A DNA stretch of 64,000 nt. Source: Bog-473 sp036268485. GTDB lineage: Bacteria > Actinomycetota > Acidimicrobiia > Acidimicrobiales > RAAP-2. The notes under the pieces were generated by a model. That model saw nothing but the letters and a program-made list of their open reading frames with translations. It did no database searches and had not been told where the DNA came from. The stretch's first letter is position 1. Every line of letters starts with the position of its first letter. A program made the translations under genes and the position numbers. Where the stretch lies: NCBI GenBank assembly GCA_036268485.1, contig DATAUC010000027.1, positions 1 to 64,000 of the forward strand, in the 5' to 3' direction. Below, in pieces: positions 33,847 to 41,545 of this stretch.

Positions 33847-35961
33847 ATGAATTGGCGGACGGCCTTCACTCAGGTTCTGCGGCCCACTGGACGATCGGAG
33901 ATGCCGCCGGCCCCCTCTGAAACAGTAAGTCCGGGCATGTCACCGCGGCCCTGGTGGTTCCTTACCGGTGTCACCCTTCTCATCTGGTCGTTCCTCCTGT
34001 TCGGGTACGTCGACCAGTTCCCGGCACTGAGCATTGGGGTAGTGGTGCTCGGTCTGTGGGGTCTGGGGACAGTGGCGGGCAGCCTGACGCCACGATCGAT
34101 AGATCCGCGTGTGGCGACGGCGCTGGCGTGGACAACAGCCGTACTGGTGATCGTCGGGTTTCTCCTCTGGAGCCTGGCGCAGGTTGTCAATGTCCCCTCC
34201 TATGGGACCGACGAGATCGCCTTCGATCAGTACGCAGCACAGCTTCTGATACATGGAATGAATCCGTACGTGCATTCCATGGCTCCCTCCTTCTCCATGT
34301 TCCATGTGTCTCCGAACGGCTACACGTTTCGGTTGGATGGCCAGCCCGTCACCAGTCTGAGCTATCCCGCACTTTCCTTTCTTTTGTATGCGCCGGCGCT
34401 CTTGCTGGGCTGGTCGACCCAAATGGCAGTCGTGTTGAACGTATGTGCGTGGGCCATTGCCATGCTCCTCGCGTTCGTACTCCTACCGCGAGAAGTCAGA
34501 CCCATAGCGCTCGTGCTGGGGAGTCTCAGCATCTACGTCGGCTACGCGGTCGGCGGTGTGACCGACGCCCTCTTTGTGCCGCTCATTATTGGCGCCGTCT
34601 ACCAATGGGACCGCTATCCCTTGTTGCGGGGCTGGCGCGCCCTGCGTTCGCCTGTGCTGCTCGGACTGGCCATGGCGGTCAAGCAAACGCCATGGGTGCT
34701 GCTGCCATTCTTGGTGGCTGGGATTTGGCTTGAGGTCCGCAGTACCGACAGCAGGACGAATAGTTGGCGCGTGGCACTGCGCTACATGGTGATTGCGATC
34801 GTGGCCTTCCTGGTGCCGAATGTTCCCTTCATTGCCTTGAGCCCGCACGCGTGGATCAGCGGCGTGTTGACGCCCATCGCCAGTCATGCGGTACCCGCCG
34901 GGCAAGGCCTCGTAGGACTCAGTTTATTTCTCGGGTTCGGTGGCGGATCCCTTGCTGCGTATACGGCAGCTTTGGTGGTGGTCTTCATCGGACTGCTCGT
35001 GACGTTCATCGTCACGTACCCGAAATTGAAATCCACGGTCATCGTGTTCCCGGCCGTGGTGCTCTTCTTTTCGGCTCGTTCGTTCGGGAGCTATCTGGTC
35101 ACGTTGATGCCGGTGGTCGTCGTTGGAGCGTTGACCTTGACCAAGGGAACAATCCCTGCGCACCCCGCTCCCTCAACGCCAGGCGGTCGTCATGGAGCCC
35201 CCTACCCGTATTGGAGGCAGATCATCGCTGGTTCCTTAATGGTGGGAGCCGTCTCGGTCGGTGTGATCTTCTTCAACTCAGCCCCGCTGGTGGTACGGGT
35301 CACGTCCGTGGAAACCACGGGACAGTTGGCCACGGTCGTACAGGTGGGGGTTGAAGTGACCAACCACTCGTCGCATCCGCTGACGCCCCACTTCTCGGTT
35401 GAGACATCCGGAGCGATCTCGGCGTTTTGGCTCAATGGACGTGGACCAGAGCGGCTCGGTGCCGGCAGATCAGCCCATTACACCTTGCTTGCTCCGAACT
35501 ACTTTGCCCAACCCTCCATAAGTGGTGCGTTCCAGGTTGTGGCCTTCACGGCGAGTCCGGGAACGGTAAGTCGCAGTGCGTCGTTTCAGCCAACGCTGCT
35601 GCATCTCAGTCTTCTGCCTGATGCGGTGAATCGCATTGTGCCCGTTGGACACCGGGTCACCGTGCGGGCGGAGATACTCAACCAGTTCGATCGACCGGTG
35701 CACATTGTCGGTCAACCCGTCTCGTTCGGTCAGATTGTCTATGCCCAGTCCGGACTGGTGTTCGGTCAAGCGGTGATCAACGGCGGCAACGCCGGTCAAA
35801 CTCCCGTTGTGGCGTACACGAATCGAGATGGTCAGGCCACTTTCATCATTAGTGCCAACAAAGCGTCGCCCAATCCGGTGTATTTCGAGGCGAACCTGGT
35901 CAAAAAGAATTCGTATCCCTACGGGTATTCGGAAATCCTCCCCATTAGGTTCGGCCGGTAG
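33847..35961 (+). CDS. Large membrane protein, GT-C glycosyltransferase-like, with extracytoplasmic C-terminal domain
   Basis: About 704 residues. Roughly eleven to thirteen membrane segments fill residues 35-430. The loop after the second or third segment has SYGTDEIAFDQYAAQLLIHG and NPYVHSM; an acidic pair here is where GT-C enzymes keep their catalytic aspartate. GGVTDALFVPL and AVKQTPWVLLPFLVAG resemble DUF2029/GT87 relatives. After about 430 there is one more helix and a beta-sandwich-like extracellular part. A role in building a surface glycan from lipid-linked sugars is inferred, not shown. GTG 33844 is an alternative start. It is convergent with the sortase gene. Confidence 0.6.
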   Translation: MNWRTAFTQVLRPTGRSEMPPAPSETVSPGMSPRPWWFLTGVTLLIWSFLLFGYVDQFPALSIGVVVLGLWGLGTVAGSLTPRSIDPRVATALAWTTAVLVIVGFLLWSLAQVVNVPSYGTDEIAFDQYAAQLLIHGMNPYVHSMAPSFSMFHVSPNGYTFRLDGQPVTSLSYPALSFLLYAPALLLGWSTQMAVVLNVCAWAIAMLLAFVLLPREVRPIALVLGSLSIYVGYAVGGVTDALFVPLIIGAVYQWDRYPLLRGWRALRSPVLLGLAMAVKQTPWVLLPFLVAGIWLEVRSTDSRTNSWRVALRYMVIAIVAFLVPNVPFIALSPHAWISGVLTPIASHAVPAGQGLVGLSLFLGFGGGSLAAYTAALVVVFIGLLVTFIVTYPKLKSTVIVFPAVVLFFSARSFGSYLVTLMPVVVVGALTLTKGTIPAHPAPSTPGGRHGAPYPYWRQIIAGSLMVGAVSVGVIFFNSAPLVVRVTSVETTGQLATVVQVGVEVTNHSSHPLTPHFSVETSGAISAFWLNGRGPERLGAGRSAHYTLLAPNYFAQPSISGAFQVVAFTASPGTVSRSASFQPTLLHLSLLPDAVNRIVPVGHRVTVRAEILNQFDRPVHIVGQPVSFGQIVYAQSGLVFGQAVINGGNAGQTPVVAYTNRDGQATFIISANKASPNPVYFEANLVKKNSYPYGYSEILPIRFGR

Positions 35962-35978
35962 GGGCAGTAGGGGAGGGG

Positions 35979-37130
35979 TTACGTGGAAGCAGGTGTCATC
36001 TTCCACTGTGTAATGAGCAAGGTCCCGTGTTCGACGGAGAACGTAACCAGAAGCTGATACAGCCCGGGCGCGCTGCCCCCACCGATCCGCTCGGTGAGGC
36101 TGAGCGACGCTCCAGTGAGGGTGTGACCGTTAACCGACAGGACCGGGTCGACCTGGCCGCTATAGCTGGAGATGGCGGCATTGTGGAGTGGCATTGAGTC
36201 GCTGAAGGGCACTTGACTCGTGGTCAGGCTCTGCCACCAGGACGGCTGCTCTTGTTCAGCGCTGCGCAGGGCCCCGAAGTATTCGGAGATCACGGCCGCT
36301 TCGTCATCGATGGGTGCGGGACTCTGACTCCATGACAGTGATGGGGAGCCCTGGAGGGAAAGGGTGCCGAGGAAGAGCTTGTTGGTAGCCAGGGTGAGGC
36401 CTTGTGAGGCCAGGGCAGCCGGTGCGGGAACCGTCGGCGTGGCGACCGGGGGAAGTACCGCGCTGATGCCAGTCTTCTGAATTGAGGTCAGTTCCGCCGT
36501 GACGAGGTAGCGCTTAGGGGTGATGTAGAGCGCATTGAGCGGATAACAGGTCTCGAGCACCATGAGGTTCTGCAGCGGAGATGTGTAGATGGGCGATCCC
36601 GCCTTGACGATTTGATGCCCCGTCACCCGATAGTTGTAGGTGGCGCAGGGGGTGGCGAACTTGACCGTCTGGCCGACCGAGAGTCCATCGATATGGCTGA
36701 AATAGGTCACATCGTGGGCGGCGAAGAGCGCGGTACCCGGCTCTCCGGGCCAGATGCTGCCGGGAACGTGTCCTACCGCAATGTTGAGTTGAGGATCTCC
36801 GTCCCCTCCGAGCACTGGAGCCTGGAGGCTGATCGATGTGGCCTCAATGAGTCCTTGCGGGCTGGTCGTGTTCGCATCGCTTGGTGCCGTGCATTGCACC
36901 GGCGTGGTCACGGACGGCTGGCTGGATCCGCTGTGGGTCCTGGCGATGCTCTGCTTCTCCTTGGCGACGAGCTGATGACCACGTGTGGACGAGTGGTAAT
37001 AGAAGAGTCCGATGCTGGCGCCGATGATGAGCGCCGCTGCGATGCAGACAAGAGCGACGACTTGGGTCACCCGGCGACGGCCTTGCGCGTGCTGGGCCCG
37101 GGGGACCGAGTGTGGAGGATCGTCGCTCAC
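35979..37130 (-). CDS. Class D/E-like sortase with an extra C-terminal domain
   Basis: 383 residues. A short basic N-terminus and one membrane segment (VVALVCIAAALIIGASIGLF) are followed by a sortase domain (about 85-215). The catalytic histidine is in GTALFAAHDV, the cysteine in LMVLETCYPL and the arginine in ITPKRYLVTAEL. This is the TLxTC-like signature of transpeptidases that attach surface proteins or pilins to the wall. Residues from about 235 to 383 form an additional domain not seen in ordinary sortases. GTG 37130 has AGGA eight bases upstream. It lies 57 bases after crcB on the same strand. Confidence 0.85.
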   Translation of the reverse strand: MSDDPPHSVPRAQHAQGRRRVTQVVALVCIAAALIIGASIGLFYYHSSTRGHQLVAKEKQSIARTHSGSSQPSVTTPVQCTAPSDANTTSPQGLIEATSISLQAPVLGGDGDPQLNIAVGHVPGSIWPGEPGTALFAAHDVTYFSHIDGLSVGQTVKFATPCATYNYRVTGHQIVKAGSPIYTSPLQNLMVLETCYPLNALYITPKRYLVTAELTSIQKTGISAVLPPVATPTVPAPAALASQGLTLATNKLFLGTLSLQGSPSLSWSQSPAPIDDEAAVISEYFGALRSAEQEQPSWWQSLTTSQVPFSDSMPLHNAAISSYSGQVDPVLSVNGHTLTGASLSLTERIGGGSAPGLYQLLVTFSVEHGTLLITQWKMTPAST

Positions 37131-37187
37131 GAGTGAATTCCTAGGTGCCGTGGCATTCGGTCAGAGCTTCAGTCTGCCACGCCGGAC

Positions 37188-37595
37188 TTAGAGCGCTGCG
37201 GTCAACCCAATGCCGAGAGCCGCCCCGGCCAGGCTGGTCAGCAGGCCGCCGAATGTGTAGACGAGCGCCTCGGAGCGATGCTGGTCTCGAAGGAGGTGGA
37301 CGCTCTCCCAGCTGGCGGTCGACCAGGTGGTGTACCCGCCGCAGAGGCCGACGCCGGCGATGGACAGTTCGTGGGGACCAAGCCCGTGATACATCGAACA
37401 GCCGGTCAAGAGGCCCAGGACGAATGAGCCCGATGCGTTGACCACCATCGTGCCCAACGGCAACGGATCGGACCGGCGGCGCCCGACTTCGTGAATGAGC
37501 AGCGCCCGTGCCATCGCACCCAGCCCGCCGGCAACAGCCACCAGCAAGGCCAGGCCGAGCGTGGGGGAGTGGGACGCCACACCGAATGTCGTCAT
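37188..37595 (-). CDS. crcB: Fluoride exporter, second CrcB/Fluc subunit
   Basis: 135 residues with four membrane helices, the normal size. GGLGAMARALLIHE, PLGTMVVNASGSFVLGLLTG and GLCGGYTTWSTASWES are Fluc hallmarks; the N and the S/T residues line the fluoride path. The ATG overlaps the stop of the first crcB gene (ATGA). Two different small genes suggest a heterodimeric channel rather than the homodimer seen in many bacteria. Confidence 0.93.
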   Translation of the reverse strand: MTTFGVASHSPTLGLALLVAVAGGLGAMARALLIHEVGRRRSDPLPLGTMVVNASGSFVLGLLTGCSMYHGLGPHELSIAGVGLCGGYTTWSTASWESVHLLRDQHRSEALVYTFGGLLTSLAGAALGIGLTAAL

Positions 37596-38026
37596 GTGGA
37601 ACGGTCCGTCCTGCGGCTGAGGGTCTCGCCGAGGAGCACCAAAGCAATGCCGCCGAAGACGGTGGCGGCCAAGTAGCCCACGCCGATGCCGATATGGGAT
37701 CCCTTGAAGAGCAGATCACCGTCGACGGCGAGGGTGGAGTAGGTCGTCCATCCGCCGAGGACCCCGACCACGAGGAAAGGTCGGAGAAGGGCCAGCCTGG
37801 AGGTCAACCGCGCCATCAGCGGGGCGAGCAGACCGATGGCCAGCGATCCGCTCAGGTTGATGATCAGCGTGGTGGTGGGGAAGTGGCCGCCGGGGTCGGG
37901 ATGGGCCGTATCGAGCAGGAAGCGGGACACCGTGCCCAGACCGCCGCCCAGGAACACGGCCGCCAAGGTGGCCGGGGAGAGCCGGAGCGGTAGCGGCGGT
38001 GGTTCGGGCTGAAGCTGTCTAGACAT
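37592..38026 (-). CDS. crcB: Fluoride exporter, first CrcB/Fluc subunit
   Basis: 144 residues. AVFLGGGLGTVSRFLLD, PTTTLIINLSGSLAIGLLAP and GVLGGWTTYSTLAVDG are the family motifs, with four membrane helices. The ATG at 38026 is preceded by CAGGAGCAAG, a good ribosome binding site; the nine-codon extension upstream is not needed. It stands directly behind a fluoride riboswitch, which fixes the physiological role as fluoride export. Confidence 0.95.
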   Translation of the reverse strand: MSRQLQPEPPPLPLRLSPATLAAVFLGGGLGTVSRFLLDTAHPDPGGHFPTTTLIINLSGSLAIGLLAPLMARLTSRLALLRPFLVVGVLGGWTTYSTLAVDGDLLFKGSHIGIGVGYLAATVFGGIALVLLGETLSRRTDRST

Positions 38027-38077
38027 CTTGCTCCTGTGCCCTCTGGCCGACACCCACGCGGTGCCGAGCTTGGTGGT

Positions 38078-38139
38078 CAGGAGCCATCAGCCGACAGTCG
38101 GCGGTTCAGAGCAGTGCTCCCCGGCGGGACCCATCGCCG
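38078..38139 (-). promoter_or_regulatory. crcB riboswitch: Fluoride (crcB-type) riboswitch
   Basis: On the minus strand the aptamer reads GGCGATGGGTCCCGCC (38138-38123), then AACCGCCGAC (38106-38097), then TCGGCTGATGGCTCCTG (38094-38078). The GATGG, CCGCC, AACCGC and CTGATGgC segments match the crcB motif in order. Its last bases, GCTCCTG, are exactly complementary to CAGGAGC in the crcB ribosome binding site (38036-38030). Fluoride binding should keep that strand in the aptamer and free the start, so translation would be turned on. Confidence 0.93.
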
Positions 38140-38186
38140 GTACGACCAACCCATGCTACCTGGGCCTGCCCCGCAACTCCCAAAGC

Positions 38187-38203
38187 CTCCCCCGCCAGGG
38201 GAG
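38187..38203 (-). terminator. Weak terminator-like hairpin after the SDR gene
   Basis: On the minus strand, CTCCCC pairs with GGGGAG around a five-base loop, 26 bases after the SDR stop. Only a short TTT follows, so the call is tentative. It would separate the SDR transcript from the fluoride riboswitch. Confidence 0.35.
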
Positions 38204-38228
38204 TAGCCCAAACAGACAGAAGGACAGC

Positions 38229-38972
38229 TCAGTCCAGTCGGGGACCGGGTGCGTTGCGGAACCGGAACGGCTCGCTCTCCCGCCCGGCGATCACGTACCA
38301 GCACTGGCCGCTGGTGGGCGAGTCGAGGATCTGCTGGAAGGTGGTGACGACGTCGCTGACATTGAGGATGGGAAACCCCATGTCCAAGAGGGTCTGCTCC
38401 GAGCCCTTGATGATGTTGGTGTAGGCGAACGACGGGCACAGGGCGTGGACCCGGATGCCCTCGTTGCCGTAGGTCTGGCCGATGGAGCGGACCAGGCCGA
38501 CCACAGCGTGCTTGTTGGCGGCGTAAATGGGGTCGAAGGGGACTGCCACCAGGCCGGCCATGCTGGCCGTGGCCACAATGGTCCCGCCGCCCGAGGCGAT
38601 GATGGCCGGCCGGGCCGAGGCGATGCCGTAGACCACCCCGTCCAGATTGATGGCCATGGCCCGCCGGTAGGCCTCCGGGTCAAAATCGTCGCCCATGGAA
38701 CACCAGGAGCTGACCCCGGCGTTGAGGTGGGCCAGGTGCAGGCCGCCGAATTCGGCCATGGCGAAGGCCACGGCGGCGGCGCTGTCGGCCGCCTTGGTCA
38801 CGTCGGTGTGGATGAACCGCCCGTCGATGTCCCGGGCCACCTCGGCGCCCCGGGCATCGTCAATGTCGGCCAGGACGACTCGGGCGCCCAACCCGGCCAG
38901 ATGGCGGGCGACTCCCTCACCGATGCCGTTGCTGCCTCCGGTGATCAACGCGACCTTGCCGTCCATATCCAT
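38229..38972 (-). CDS. Short-chain dehydrogenase/reductase
   Basis: 247 residues, classical SDR. The cofactor motif is TGGSNGIG near the N-terminus, with LADIDD after strand 2 (an acidic residue favouring NAD over NADP). The catalytic set is Ser in VATASMAG, Tyr and Lys in YAANK. NAGVSSW is the expected NAG motif. ATG 38972 (MDMDGKVALITGG) is chosen since TACGAT (complement of 38980-38985) sits seven bases upstream; the frame above it is not conserved. The substrate is unknown and the genes around it do not suggest one. Confidence 0.9.
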   Translation of the reverse strand: MDMDGKVALITGGSNGIGEGVARHLAGLGARVVLADIDDARGAEVARDIDGRFIHTDVTKAADSAAAVAFAMAEFGGLHLAHLNAGVSSWCSMGDDFDPEAYRRAMAINLDGVVYGIASARPAIIASGGGTIVATASMAGLVAVPFDPIYAANKHAVVGLVRSIGQTYGNEGIRVHALCPSFAYTNIIKGSEQTLLDMGFPILNVSDVVTTFQQILDSPTSGQCWYVIAGRESEPFRFRNAPGPRLD

Positions 38973-39527
38973 GGGGCCGATCGTAGGGGAGGCGGGAGCG
39001 GACCGAGAGGCCCAGATGGGGCCACACATCGAAATTCAAGCATAACTTAACATAATGACTATTATCGGCGGTACGGGGGAGAGCGGCGAACGGAGCCAGG
39101 CTTTCTAAGACGACCCCGACCAGGACTTTCCGGCCAATGGCCTCTTCCTAGATACCAAACAGATCCCCGACCGGCACGTGCGCATACGAACGCACGTGCC
39201 GGCCCGGATCTGCCCAGGCCGCTGGGGTGGGCGGCGCTGGTGCCAGCTACCGGCGGAGGTTGCTGGGATCGTGGATGGGAGCCACGTCCTTCGCCGGCTG
39301 CAGCATCTGTGGATTCGAAGGTTGCGCCGTTCGATCCATAGGAAGAGTCTGCGGGCGGAATATTGGGCTTCGGCTTACGCCCGCTGTGTGCGTTCTGTGG
39401 GTTCTGGCGAAGCCAAGTTGCAATGGGGGTGAGGGCCGCCAGAAACACTAGGCGGGCTCACAGGTGATCAATGGCTGGCTGTGAACGGGGGGTTGTGTAC
39501 TGATCGCATGCCGGGCCAGGAAGCACC
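38973..39527. other. Intergenic region of 555 bases between SDR and efflux genes
   Basis: No convincing gene was found. An open frame of 128 codons on the minus strand (39062-39448) has a composition unlike any protein and is rejected. The region holds an AT-rich patch (39038-39066, with TAAT and ATTA as an inverted pair) and the strong inverted repeat at 39160-39212. Promoter elements for the efflux operon should lie near 39490-39515. Confidence 0.6.
39160..39212. repeat. Strong inverted repeat, possible RNA hairpin
   Basis: A perfect 12-base stem, CCGGCACGTGCG (39171-39182) with CGCACGTGCCGG (39191-39202), encloses an 8-base loop CATACGAA. Beyond a 4/3 internal loop, CAGATCC (39160-39166) pairs with GGATCTG (39206-39212). 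That makes 19 pairs in 53 bases. There is no T-run. It could be a transcript end, a protein site, or the end of a lost mobile element. Confidence 0.75.
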
Positions 39528-40838
39528 GTGACCGATACAACGCAGCCGATCCCCCTCCCGCCGGAGCCACCGCCCGGTATGGACGAGGCCGTCGCCGGGC
39601 CGGTGGCGTGGTGGAAGCGCAAGGTCGTAGTCATCACGGCGGCCATCGTGGTGCTGGCCGGGGCGGCCACCGGGCTGACGCTGGGGCTGACCGGGGGGTC
39701 CTCCTCCCCCGTCGGCCTGTCCATCACCACGCAGACCGTCAGCGTGACGACGGGCACGCTCAAGCAGACGGTCGCCACCTCGGGAACGATTGAGCCGGCC
39801 AGCCAGGCCAACCTGAATTTCGCCGTCTCGGGCGTCGTGACCGCCGTCGATGTGAAGGCGGGCCAGACCGTGACGGTCGGCCAGGTCCTGGCCACGGTAG
39901 GCACCACCGCTCTGCAGGACGACGAGAATGCGGCCCAGGCCCAGGTGGCGGCGGCCGAGGCCCGGGTCTCGAGCGATGCATCGTCGGGGGCCGAGACGGC
40001 ACAGGTGGACTCCGACGAGGCGGCCGTCACCTCGGCGGAATCCAGCCTCACCACGGCGCAGACCAACATGGCCGACGCGTCGTTGACGTCGACCATCGCC
40101 GGGACGGTGGCCACAGTCAGCCTGACCGTGGGCCAGCAGGTCACCGGTACGGGCACGGGATCGGGATCGGGTGGCGGAGGCAACGGCGCCACCCAAGCCA
40201 GTACTGCCGCCAGTTCGTCGACCTCCTCGTCGGGACAGGTCGTGGTCATCGGGACCGATTCCTATCTCGTCAACGCCACGGTGGACGACACCGAAATCGG
40301 GCAGATCGCCGAGGGCGATCAGGCCACCGTCGTCCCCACCGGTTCAACGACGACCGACTTTGGCACCGTCACCTCCATCGGTTTGATCGCCTCTGAGAGC
40401 TCCGATGTGGCCACGTTCCCGGTGGTGGTCACCGTCACCGGCACGCCCAGCGGTCTCTACGCCGGATCCACTGGTGCCATCACCATCATCGTCAAGCAGA
40501 TCAACGATGCGATCGAGGTCCCGACGGCGGCGATCACCTATTCGACGAGTGGCCAGGCCACGTTGACCCAGGTGGTCAACGGCAAGCATGTGGTGCGTGA
40601 CGTGACCCTCGGCGAAGTGGAGGCCCCCAACACCCAGATCACCAAGGGCATCGCCTCGGGTGACAAGGTGCTCGAACGGGTCGTGACCTTCAAGGGCGGT
40701 GCAGCCGGGACCGGAGGGACCGGGCTCTTCGGAGGGACCGGCGGGGCCACCCGTACCGGCGGGTTCGGTGGAGGAACAGGCGGCTTCGGTGGCGGCACGG
40801 GTCGCTTCGGTGGCGGCACTGGCGGTCTTGGGGGATGA
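39528..40838 (+). CDS. Efflux periplasmic-adaptor-like protein (MacA/HlyD type), first copy
   Basis: 436 residues. One membrane segment near 32-54, then a barrel-sandwich lipoyl domain split by a short helical region (about 80-200; VATSGTIEPASQANLNFAVS and AGQTVTVGQVLATV). A Gly/Ser-rich insert lies near 208-238, then a beta-barrel (LVNATVDDTEIGQIAEGDQA) and a membrane-proximal domain. The last 40 residues are Gly/Phe/Thr-rich repeats of the form GGFGGGTG. GTG 39528 has AGGAAG upstream. It works with the ATPase and permease that follow; the ATPase gene overlaps it by ATGA. The substrate is unknown. Confidence 0.88.
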   Translation: MTDTTQPIPLPPEPPPGMDEAVAGPVAWWKRKVVVITAAIVVLAGAATGLTLGLTGGSSSPVGLSITTQTVSVTTGTLKQTVATSGTIEPASQANLNFAVSGVVTAVDVKAGQTVTVGQVLATVGTTALQDDENAAQAQVAAAEARVSSDASSGAETAQVDSDEAAVTSAESSLTTAQTNMADASLTSTIAGTVATVSLTVGQQVTGTGTGSGSGGGGNGATQASTAASSSTSSSGQVVVIGTDSYLVNATVDDTEIGQIAEGDQATVVPTGSTTTDFGTVTSIGLIASESSDVATFPVVVTVTGTPSGLYAGSTGAITIIVKQINDAIEVPTAAITYSTSGQATLTQVVNGKHVVRDVTLGEVEAPNTQITKGIASGDKVLERVVTFKGGAAGTGGTGLFGGTGGATRTGGFGGGTGGFGGGTGRFGGGTGGLGG

Positions 40839-41545
40839 CGATCGACACCACGGACCCAGTCATTGAACTGGGCGGGGTAACCAAGGTCTATAACACGGGC
40901 ACCATCTCGGTGGCCGCGCTGCGCGGGGTCAGCCTGAGCATCAGGGCCGGGGAGTACGTAGCCATCATCGGCCCCTCCGGCTCGGGCAAGTCGACCCTCA
41001 TGCACATATTGGGTTGCCTCGATACGCCGACGACCGGCAACTACAAACTGGCCGGCGAGAACGTGAGCGCCATGAGCGAAGCCGCCCTGGCCCTCGTGCG
41101 CAACCGGCGCATCGGTTTCGTCTTCCAGCAGTTCAACCTGCTCGCCTCCATGACGGCCTGGCAGAACGTGGAACTCCCCCTGGCCTACGCCGGCGTGCCC
41201 CGGAGTGAACGCAAGGAACGGGCCATGGCTGCATTGGCCAAGGTGGGCCTGGCTGGCCGGGTCCAGCACCGGCCCGGTGAACTCTCCGGCGGCCAGCAGC
41301 AGCGGGTGGCGGTGGCCCGAGCCCTGGTGACCGAGCCCGACCTCATTCTGGCCGACGAGCCGACCGGCAACCTCGACTCCGCTTCGGCCAGCGATGTGCT
41401 GGGCCTTATGGATGAGTTGCACGAGGCTGGGCGCACCCTCGTCCTTATTACCCACGACGCCGAGGTTGCTTCGGCCTCCGGACGGGTAGTGGCCATCCGC
41501 GACGGCCTCTTGACCGATGACCGCTTTCTCGAAAGCGTGCGATGA
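40835..41545 (+). CDS. ABC transporter ATPase, MacB/LolD type
   Basis: 236 residues. Walker A GPSGSGKST, signature LSGGQQQRVAVARALV, Walker B LILADEPTGNLDS and switch histidine in LVLITHDAEV. VFQQFNLLASMTAWQNVELP is the Q-loop region typical of the MacB/LolD group, in which the pump drives extracytoplasmic conformational change rather than membrane passage. Overlaps both neighbours by ATGA, so adaptor, ATPase and permease are translationally coupled. Confidence 0.93.
   Translation: MTIDTTDPVIELGGVTKVYNTGTISVAALRGVSLSIRAGEYVAIIGPSGSGKSTLMHILGCLDTPTTGNYKLAGENVSAMSEAALALVRNRRIGFVFQQFNLLASMTAWQNVELPLAYAGVPRSERKERAMAALAKVGLAGRVQHRPGELSGGQQQRVAVARALVTEPDLILADEPTGNLDSASASDVLGLMDELHEAGRTLVLITHDAEVASASGRVVAIRDGLLTDDRFLESVR

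Noticed and set aside
39062..39448. Open frame of 128 codons on the minus strand in the gap before the efflux operon
   Set aside because: It crosses the long inverted repeat, has no ribosome binding site and its composition does not look like a protein.
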